Source: CAWACP01 sp963780655
Lineage (GTDB): Bacteria; Acidobacteriota; Terriglobia; Bryobacterales; Bryobacteraceae
Length of the DNA: 64,000 nucleotides
Direction of reading: 5' to 3'
Assembly: GCA_963780655.1 (NCBI GenBank)
Contig: CAWACP010000007.1
Coordinates: forward strand, 124,001 to 188,000
Shown here: positions 57,974 through 64,000 of the stretch, one piece after another
Layout of the letters: the number at the start of each line of letters is the position of its first letter
How positions within the stretch are numbered: position 1 is the stretch's first letter
Notes under the pieces: model-generated
Told to the model about the DNA's origin: nothing
What the model saw: the letters and a program-made list of their open reading frames with translations, nothing else
Database searches by the model: none
Program-made: the position numbers and the translations under genes

Positions 57974-58555
57974 ATGGCCGAATCCGGTGACGTGACGAAA
58001 TTGCTTCTCGACATGCAGAGCGGCGATGCCAACGCCGCGTCGCAGCTTCTGCCCATGGTGTACCGGGAACTTCGCCGGGTGGCCGGCGGCATGATGAAGC
58101 GCGAGCGGCCTGGCCACACCCTGCAGCCCACCGCCGTCGTCCACGAGGCTTACATGCGCCTGCTGGGCGGAGACCACCCAACGCTCGAGAACCGGGCGCA
58201 CTTCTTTGCCCTGGCGGCGCGCGCCATGCGCCAGGTCCTGGTGGAACATGCCCGCGGCAGGTTGGCGGAGAAACGCGGCGGCCCCAATCGCGCCCGCGTC
58301 GATCTGGTCGACGACATTCGCCTCACTGAGCGGCAATCGGATGAAGTAATTGCCATCCACGAGGCGCTCGATCGCTTACAGGCCCTCGATCTCCGGCAAG
58401 CCCGGATCGTGGAGATGCATTACTTTGCCGGCAATCAGGTGGACGAAATCGCATCCGCGCTGAACATCGGCGAGCGCACCGTGAAGCGCGAGCTGCAAAC
58501 GGCGCGCCTCTTCTTGAAAAAGCAGCTCGAAGGCCGAAGCGTCCCCCTGACCTGA
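57974..58555 (+). CDS. ECF-like RNA polymerase sigma factor (TIGR02999 type), intact copy
   Basis: This 193-residue sigma factor has region 2 (LLPMVYRELRRVAGGMMKRERPGHTLQPTAVVHEAYMRLLG) and region 4 (QALDLRQARIVEMHYFAGNQVDEIASALNIGERTVKRELQTARLFLKKQL) with the DNA-binding helix. TIGR02999 factors usually work with a Ser/Thr kinase encoded beside them, which may control them. Here a truncated kinase tail faces it, while the full kinase is 2 kb further on. GAGG lies seven bases before the ATG at 57974. Confidence 0.92.
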   Translation: MAESGDVTKLLLDMQSGDANAASQLLPMVYRELRRVAGGMMKRERPGHTLQPTAVVHEAYMRLLGGDHPTLENRAHFFALAARAMRQVLVEHARGRLAEKRGGPNRARVDLVDDIRLTERQSDEVIAIHEALDRLQALDLRQARIVEMHYFAGNQVDEIASALNIGERTVKRELQTARLFLKKQLEGRSVPLT

Positions 58556-58927
58556 CATTCACTTCTTCCACGCCGCCGCCTTCTCCGGCTTGCGCCATGC
58601 TTCATACAGTTGAACCAGCCAGTTGCGCGCGCGCTCCAGTTGAGCCAAATCCGGAACAGCCGTCTGCGCCTTTCGCGCCAGCATGCCCTGGTATCCTTCC
58701 AGCGCCAGCGGTTCCGCTTCGGCGTATTTCTTCTGTCCGGCGAGACTGGCCCCCAGCAGGCTCTCGGCGCGAAATCGGTCCCAGTCGTCCGGCTGCCTGC
58801 TTCGAAAGAACGTCACCGCCTCGCGCGCCGGCGGCTCGCTCTCCGCGAACTTGCCCTGCGAAATATACGCCAGCGCCAGATCGGTTGCCGAAGCGATCGT
58901 GTCCGGATTATCGGAGCCAGGCGCGTG
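58229..58927. repeat. 699-bp duplicated segment, left copy
   Basis: The bases are collinear with 60303-61001 with a constant offset of 2074 and no insertion or deletion; only scattered substitutions are seen. The segment spans the 3' half of the sigma gene, the convergent gap and the 3' end of the kinase gene. Left of it this copy has a full sigma gene; right of it the kinase is cut off. Confidence 0.9.
58559..58927 (-). pseudogene. Truncated kinase C-terminus (duplicate)
   Basis: The minus strand encodes DTIASATDLALAYISQGKFAESEP to the end YEAWRKPEKAAAWKK, the same as the last 120 or so residues of the kinase at 60633-63518 with a few changes. The N-terminal side is cut at 58927, where LamG-like sequence begins. 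It carries TPR sequence only and no kinase domain. Confidence 0.88.
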
Positions 58928-58929
58928 TG

Positions 58930-59090
58930 TCAGGCGTCAGCCATACTCTGAGTCCCTGTCACATAGTCCTTCAGGACCTCGTCGGCCGTCAGCACTCGCG
59001 GGTAGATGGCGACTTCATCCAAGCCGCCGACGAGCGTGAAGATCAGGCCGGCGCCATCCTCAATCCGGTCCCATAGCGAATTGGCACGGT
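58930..59090 (-). pseudogene. LamG-like C-terminal fragment, copy 2
   Basis: The minus strand reads TLVGGLDEVAIYPRVLTADEVLKDYVTGTQ, which fits the end of a concanavalin-like (LamG) domain. Upstream bases do not continue the domain. It abuts the truncated kinase tail on one side and the PEP-CTERM-like gene on the other. Confidence 0.6.
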
Positions 59091-59797
59091 CACGGAAGCC
59101 TGGTCTTTGATCCCTGAAGGACTTCCTGTTTGTGTCCTCCACAAACCAACAAAATAGTCAAAGCGAGCGCGTCCATGACAAAGAATGCCGGTTCCGGAAC
59201 CGCCGTGCCAAGCACATCGAACTCGTTTGCCAGATTCACTTCCGTGGGAGCCCATGCATTGTTTGTGCCCATGGTATTTCCGGTTATTGGTAATTCAATG
59301 CCAGGATAACCGGCGGATGCCAGAAACCATCCAACGCCTGTATGAAGTGGATCCTCGGGCACCTCGGAGAGCCAGTATTGCTGTCCGGCGAGCAGCATTG
59401 GGTGCAGGACTGAATCCACCGTGGTAACCTCCAAACCGAAGGGCGAGTTGTCGTTTATAGGGACTGTCCAGCTCTCGATTGGCGTTCCACGCGAGTCTGC
59501 GTTATCCGTGAACAGAGTAAGCACTATCGGCGATTGTCCGTCGACGCCGAACGACGGGAAATCGTCATACCCTACGAAAACGCCAATCTGGTCGAGGGTT
59601 GCGCTCACCGCCGGCGTAAAGCCATCCGCCAGAACTCCCCCGCCATTACCGAGAAAAAGGCCCGCTCCGGTAAGAATCGGCGGCTGAAGTTCGAGATTTC
59701 CGGACGGAATTGTGTTCTCCAGCACCACTTCTGCGGCATGCACAGCGCTGACTGCCCCCAGAAGCAGAATCCACGACGTTGCCGTACTTCGACGCAT
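59090..59797 (-). CDS. Secreted PEP-CTERM-like protein
   Basis: This 235-residue protein has a signal peptide (RRSTATSWILLLGAVSAVHA). The middle domain is beta-rich (LDQIGVFVGYDDFPSFGVDG, FTDNADSRGTPIESWTVPIND, QYWLSEVPEDPLHTGVGWFLAS), like surface proteins with a choice-of-anchor domain. Near the end is VPEPAFFVMDALALTILLVCG, a PEP-CTERM motif and helix; the usual Arg cluster is replaced by GGHKQ. PEP-CTERM proteins are sorted by exosortase, not seen here. GGAGG precedes the ATG at 59797. Confidence 0.8.
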   Translation of the reverse strand: MRRSTATSWILLLGAVSAVHAAEVVLENTIPSGNLELQPPILTGAGLFLGNGGGVLADGFTPAVSATLDQIGVFVGYDDFPSFGVDGQSPIVLTLFTDNADSRGTPIESWTVPINDNSPFGLEVTTVDSVLHPMLLAGQQYWLSEVPEDPLHTGVGWFLASAGYPGIELPITGNTMGTNNAWAPTEVNLANEFDVLGTAVPEPAFFVMDALALTILLVCGGHKQEVLQGSKTRLP

Positions 59798-59925
59798 CGC
59801 GTATCCTCCACATTTCAAAAGCTGATTGGAGTTTCAGAATTAATCAGAAATGCAGTTTGTCAAGCAGTATATGCCCATCCGTGTGGAACTCTCGCCTTGT
59901 CCCGCCGTTGGCTGCAGCGATCCCC

Positions 59926-60125
59926 GTCGTGATGGAGCTGGACGAGAAATTGAAGATCGCGCAGAGAGAAGGTTTCGGGCCAACCGATGCGTACATCGCC
60001 CGATTCATCGAGTACCAGTGGCAGGTTACCGTCCTCAATACGAAGTGGGAGGCGCTGAAGCGCACGTTCAAAGAGGGACTTGTGATCGAGGTATTCCATC
60101 GCCCGACGGCCGGCACGTCGCGATG
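59926..60125 (+). other. Orphan coding-like fragment
   Basis: The plus strand reads VVMELDEKLKIAQREGFGPTDAYIARFIEYQWQVTVLNTKWEALKRTF, which looks like real helical protein. No start with a ribosome-binding site, no family and no matching continuation was found. It lies between the PEP-CTERM gene and the truncated sigma copy and is probably the remnant of another gene. Confidence 0.35.
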
Positions 60126-60302
60126 GTGTAAGGCAATACAGAGTCGAACGTCTGGATGGTCGAGAATCCCTGAGGTTAGGGCCGTCCAGCCGGACCTCAT
60201 ACACGAGTCATGGTCGCGCGAACGATCGCCGAAGATAGCATATAAGCGCCCCCGCAGACCTGCAGGCCCGAGCGCGGCTCTCTGCGACGAAACCAGACGG
60301 GC

Positions 60303-61001
60303 CGCCAGGTCCTGGTGGAACATGCCCGCGGCAGGTTGGCGGAGAAACGCCGCGGCCCGCGTCGCGCTCGCGTCGATCTGGTCGACGAGATTCGCCTCAC
60401 TGAGCAGCAATCGGAAGAAGTGATTGCCATCCACGAGGCGCTCGATCGCTTACAGGCCCTCGATCTCCGGCAGGCCCGGATCGTGGAGATGCACTACTTT
60501 GCCGGCAATCAGGTGGACGAAATCGCATCCGCGCTGAACATCGGCGAGCGCATCGTGAAGCGCGAGCTGCAAACGGCGCGCCTCTTCTTCAAAAAGCAGC
60601 TCGAAGGCCGAAGCGTCCCCCTGCCCTGATATTCACTTCTTCCACGCCGCCGCCTTCTCCGGCTTGCCCCATGCTTCATACAGCTGAACCAGCCAGTTGC
60701 ACGCGCGCTCCAGTTGAGGCAAATCCGGAACAGCCGTCTGTGCCTTTCGCGCCAGCATGCCCTGGTATCCTTCCAGCGCCAGCGGTTCCGCTTCGGCGTA
60801 TTTCTTCTGTCCGGCAAGACTGGCCCCCAGCAGGCTCTCGGCGCGAAATCGGTCCCAGTCGTCCGGCTGCCTGCTTCGAAAGAACGTCACCGCCTCGCGC
60901 GCCGGCGGCTCGCTCTCCGCGAACTTACCCTGTGAAATATACGCCAGCGCCAGATCGGTTGCCGAAGCGATCGTGTCCGGATTATCGGAGCCAAGCGCGT
61001 G
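60303..61001. repeat. 699-bp duplicated segment, right copy
   Basis: This is the partner of 58229-58927. On its left the sigma gene is cut (only the 3' half is left), and on its right the kinase gene continues to its full length. The duplicated copies are in the same orientation, so recombination between them would delete 2074 bp. Confidence 0.9.
60306..60629 (+). pseudogene. Truncated sigma factor (duplicate)
   Basis: The reading begins inside region 2-4 linker sequence (QVLVEHARGRLAEKR) and keeps all of region 4 to the stop. Region 2, which binds the -10 element and core polymerase, is missing. It differs from the intact copy by, among others, RRGPRR for RGGPNR, EQQSEE for ERQSDE and ERIVKR for ERTVKR. 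Confidence 0.88.
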
Positions 61002-63518
61002 CCGGCGCCCCGCAAGCGCCCGGGCGGCCCAGGTTTCCGCCAGCGCATACTTGCCCTCTCGCTGATACATGATTGCGCAGCTCGCGACAAAAGCAAGCGT
61101 CGCCGGATGCTCCTTGCCCAGCACGCGGGCGCTGGTGGCGAGGGTCGCGCCGAACAGCTGCTCGGCCTGTTCGAACTTACCCTCGAGCCCGAAAACGTTG
61201 GCGAGATTATCCATGTAATTCAGGGTATTGGGATGCTCCGGACCGGCCTGGCGGCGCTCCGCTTCGAGCGCCTGCATCAGCAGCGATTCCGCGGCCGCGT
61301 ACCTGCCCTCCATGGTGTAGATAATGGAAAGACTGCCCATGGACATCAGCGTTTCGGGGTGCTCCGCGCCCAGAACGCGGCGCTGGCTCTCGAGCGTTTG
61401 CTTCTGCAGCGGCTCAGCCTGCGCGTATCGTCCATCCTCGGCATACACAGTCGCCAGATTGGCCATCGTGCGCAGAGTGTCGGGATGCTCGTTCCCCAAT
61501 ACGCGGCGCTGGGCGTCCAGCGTCTGGCGGTAGAGCGCCTCCGCCTCGGTGTGCTTTCCCTCGCTGTCGTAGGCATTCGCCAGATTGGTCATTGAACTCA
61601 GGGTGCCCGGATGCTCCGGCCCAAGCACGCGGCGCTGGATCTCTACCGTCTGCTGGCCCACCTTCGCGGCCTCCGCGTACTTGCCCTGCGCGTAATAGAG
61701 GTTCGCCAGATTGTGCATGGCCGCCAGCGTGCCGGCATTCGTGGCGCCCAGCACCCTGCGCCGGATCTCCAGCGTCTGACGCTGCAATGGCTCCGCCTCC
61801 GCGTACTTGCCCTCCGATGCATAAGTGATGGCGAGGTTATTCAACGAATACAGCGAATCGGGGTGATCGAATCCGAGAATCCTCCGCTGGCCGTCCAGCG
61901 CTGTCCGGAGCAGCGACTCGGCCTCCGGATATTTCCCCAGAGTATAGGCAATAGCGCCCAGCCGGCTGATCGCCCGGAGCGTGTCCGGGTTCTCCGCTCC
62001 CAGCGCCTGGCTGTATAAGTCACGCGCCCGCCTGAAGTGCGCCTGCGCTTCCGGATAGAGGCCAAGATCCATGTAGGTCTCGCCGATGGTGTCGCGAATG
62101 GCGGCTTCCACCTCCGGTTGGCGGTCGAACTTTCCGCGGATGCGGGCCGCCGCGCGATCGAGCGCGGTTCGCACCTTCAGATCCGGATCGGGTTTGGTCT
62201 TTGCGCCGCCCTGGACGTAAGCGCTGGCCTGCGCCAGCACATCGTTCCGCAGGAAGTCGTTCACCGCCTGCGCCGTCTGCTCGGCCCGGCGCGCTCTCAC
62301 CGCCTCGCGCGCGCTGATCACGGCGCCCGCCGCCAGTGCCACAATCACCGCTGCCGTCGCCGTCACCAGCGCCTTGTGCCGCCGCGCGAACTTCCCCAGT
62401 TGGTAGGTCGCGCTCGGCGGCCGCGCCGTGATTGGCTCGTCGCGCAGATACCTCCGAATATCTTCCGCCAGCGCCGCCGCCGAAGCGTATCTCCGCGCCT
62501 TGTCTTTTTCGAGCGCCCTCGCCACGATGGTCTCCACGTCGCCGCGATAGCTCCGATCAATCGAGCTGAGCCTGAGCGGATCCTGCTCCCGGATCGCGCG
62601 CACGGCTTCGTGCAGTTGATTGCTCACCTCGTAGGGCAAACGGTTCGCCAGCAGTTCGTAGAGGATTACGCCGAGCGCATACACGTCGCTGCGCGTGTCC
62701 AGCTCCAGCGGATCCGCCAGAACCTGCTCCGGACTCATGTAGGCCAGGGTGCCGATCAACTGGCCCACATCGGTCTGCCGCGTGGCCTGCGCGTCGCAGT
62801 CGGTGGCCAGCGCCACGCCGAAATCCAGAATGCGCGGCTGTCCGCTTTCTTCCACCAGGATGTTGGCGGGCTTCAGGTCGCGATGGATGATGCCGCGCTG
62901 GTGCGCATGCTCCACCGCGTCGCAGATTCGGGCGATGAGTTCCAGCCGTTGCCGCGCGTTCAGGCGATGCGCATCCGCGTATTGCCCTAATGGCTGGCCG
63001 TGGATGAACTCCATCGCGAACCACGGCTGCGGGCCGAAGGGCGTGTCGGACGTGCCCACCTCATACACCTGCGCGATCGCCGGATGCTGCAAACGCGCCA
63101 GCATCTCGGATTCGCGCTCGAACCGCCGCAACAGGTTCTCACTCACCAGACCCGGCTTGATCACCTTGAGCGCCACGATGCGCCGGGGTTGCTCCTGCTC
63201 CGCCTCGTACACGGCGCCCATGCCGCCTTCGCCAACCAGCCGCCGCAGCCGGTATCGTCCGAGGGACGCCGGAACGGCCTTTTCCGCGCCACCCGTGGTG
63301 GATGCCGCGGCCGCGAGGTGGAGTTCCATCGTTTCCCAGATGGGCCTCTCGAGGATGCCTTCGCCCACGGTGGCGCGCGCAATCATCGATTCGACTTCGC
63401 GATGCAGTTCCGCATCGTCAGTGCAGGCCGCGGCAAGGAATTTAGCGCGTTCCGCCGGGTCGCGCTCCAGCGCCAGCTCGCACAAGTGCTTGATCTTCTG
63501 CCATCGGTCGGGAGTCAT
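60633..63518 (-). CDS. Transmembrane Ser/Thr protein kinase with C-terminal TPR array
   Basis: This 961-residue protein has an N-terminal helical region (1-80), a Hanks-type kinase domain (about 89-350), one membrane helix (about 375-400) and about ten tetratricopeptide repeats. Kinase motifs are GEGGMGAVYEAE (96-107), catalytic Lys118, HRDLKPAN (212-219) and DFGVA (232-236). The TPR units repeat LRTALDGQRRILG-like and YAEAEPLQRQTLE-like blocks with G.EHPDTL. Kinases of this build are encoded opposite TIGR02999 sigma factors and may regulate them. The ATG at 63518 is chosen over one ten codons upstream. The gene is complete. Confidence 0.93.
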   Translation of the reverse strand: MTPDRWQKIKHLCELALERDPAERAKFLAAACTDDAELHREVESMIARATVGEGILERPIWETMELHLAAAASTTGGAEKAVPASLGRYRLRRLVGEGGMGAVYEAEQEQPRRIVALKVIKPGLVSENLLRRFERESEMLARLQHPAIAQVYEVGTSDTPFGPQPWFAMEFIHGQPLGQYADAHRLNARQRLELIARICDAVEHAHQRGIIHRDLKPANILVEESGQPRILDFGVALATDCDAQATRQTDVGQLIGTLAYMSPEQVLADPLELDTRSDVYALGVILYELLANRLPYEVSNQLHEAVRAIREQDPLRLSSIDRSYRGDVETIVARALEKDKARRYASAAALAEDIRRYLRDEPITARPPSATYQLGKFARRHKALVTATAAVIVALAAGAVISAREAVRARRAEQTAQAVNDFLRNDVLAQASAYVQGGAKTKPDPDLKVRTALDRAAARIRGKFDRQPEVEAAIRDTIGETYMDLGLYPEAQAHFRRARDLYSQALGAENPDTLRAISRLGAIAYTLGKYPEAESLLRTALDGQRRILGFDHPDSLYSLNNLAITYASEGKYAEAEPLQRQTLEIRRRVLGATNAGTLAAMHNLANLYYAQGKYAEAAKVGQQTVEIQRRVLGPEHPGTLSSMTNLANAYDSEGKHTEAEALYRQTLDAQRRVLGNEHPDTLRTMANLATVYAEDGRYAQAEPLQKQTLESQRRVLGAEHPETLMSMGSLSIIYTMEGRYAAAESLLMQALEAERRQAGPEHPNTLNYMDNLANVFGLEGKFEQAEQLFGATLATSARVLGKEHPATLAFVASCAIMYQREGKYALAETWAARALAGRRHALGSDNPDTIASATDLALAYISQGKFAESEPPAREAVTFFRSRQPDDWDRFRAESLLGASLAGQKKYAEAEPLALEGYQGMLARKAQTAVPDLPQLERACNWLVQLYEAWGKPEKAAAWKK

Positions 63519-63613
63519 AGCCGCGCGTTTGCCGGAGCAGTATAGCATGGCGGCAAAAATACTGGCCCCGTTTTCTCTCGTCTCGCGCTTCTTCGAGCGA
63601 GGGGGAAGATGAA

Positions 63614-64000
63614 ATGTTCGACGCCGTTTTGAACCAACTCCACGATGGAGCGCCGGTGGACGCTACCATCGGGGCAATGATGAGCAATCTCCAGCTTCAG
63701 CGCAATCTGAGCAGCGAGGACGGGTGGCGGAACAAGATCGTATCGGGCGTTCGGGGCCACTCCGTGTATCCGGTTCTGCTCGAGGACCCATTCGTGCGTC
63801 ATTCCGCTAGGCGCCCGCGAGGCTATCCCGGCGACGCCGAGTTGCTTGACTATGTCTACGGAAGCGCCAATGTGGGGCCTATGATCGACAGCGCTTCCGG
63901 GCTTGGCAGGCAGCTCAACAAATTTCACACGCACACGCCTCCGGCCGCGGCAGTGCGCAACCGGCTCCGGATCACCGCCGCCGAGGTCGATCGGATGGCC
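63614..64000 (+). CDS. SAM-dependent methyltransferase-like protein, 5' part
   Basis: The ORF runs off the window after 129 codons. It reads FDAVLNQLHDGAPVDATIGAMM, then VYPVLLEDPFVRHSARRPRGYPGDAELLDYVYG, a segment common in the N-terminal helical part of some class I methyltransferases. The SAM-binding GxGxG would lie beyond the window. AGGGGG about ten bases before the ATG supports the start. It diverges from the kinase gene. Confidence 0.7.
   Translation, partial: MFDAVLNQLHDGAPVDATIGAMMSNLQLQRNLSSEDGWRNKIVSGVRGHSVYPVLLEDPFVRHSARRPRGYPGDAELLDYVYGSANVGPMIDSASGLGRQLNKFHTHTPPAAAVRNRLRITAAEVDRMA

Overview
The window is high-GC bacterial DNA and most resembles an Acidobacteriota genome of the Solibacter/Bryobacter type. 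That placement is an inference from gene families typical of the group: an ADOP-type ABC permease, a VWFA-related acidobacterial protein, a TIGR02999-type sigma factor facing a TPR-containing Ser/Thr kinase, a FG-GAP/ASPIC-UnbV protein next to a SCO protein, and many palindromic intergenic repeats.

Left part (1-9.7 kb): an L,D-transpeptidase is followed by a group II intron that sits inside an intergenic palindromic repeat. An uninterrupted copy of the same repeat at 51.7 kb fixes the intron ends at 595 and 2457. Next is a minus-strand carbohydrate/envelope cluster: membrane acyltransferase-like protein, GT39-like glycosyltransferase, GH32 fructan hydrolase, metallo-beta-lactamase-fold hydrolase and a secreted protein.

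Central electron-transfer operon (9.97-20.2 kb, plus strand): the order is a Cyc2-like outer-membrane barrel with one N-terminal haem site, a type-1 copper protein, a GltD-like FAD/Fe-S oxidoreductase, a Rieske protein, split cytochrome b (b6 and subunit IV types), an octahaem cytochrome c, an Ig-like/cytochrome c lipoprotein and an unrecognised secreted protein. Together they could form a path from the cell surface through a copper carrier and haem proteins to a Rieske/cytochrome b complex, with the GltD-like protein as the pyridine-nucleotide end. The direction of electron flow cannot be read from sequence. A CDF metal exporter follows. This is the most notable system in the window.

21-46 kb: an ADOP permease, a GH1 glycosidase, small secreted proteins, YvcK and GlmU, several decayed genes, a CusF-SCO fusion overlapping a PpiC/TPR/FG-GAP/ASPIC protein, a YgfZ-type protein, a VWFA protein, an actin-like ATPase next to a coiled-coil protein, a lone receiver protein, and a minus-strand MlaE-MlaF-MlaD transporter whose MlaD carries an OmpA-like tail.

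46-54 kb: two small secreted proteins, tRNA-His, CheW, a sodium:solute symporter and an APC permease with an overlapping unknown gene, a radical SAM protein and TrmO.

54-64 kb is an accessory, partly degenerate zone: an AbiJ_NTD4-like remnant, an ASCH protein, a lower-GC run of tiny coupled genes, IS630 and M56 peptidase remnants, and a sigma-factor/kinase pair of which 699 bp is present twice (58229-58927 and 60303-61001). As a result each copy keeps one intact partner and one truncated partner. The window ends inside a methyltransferase-like gene.
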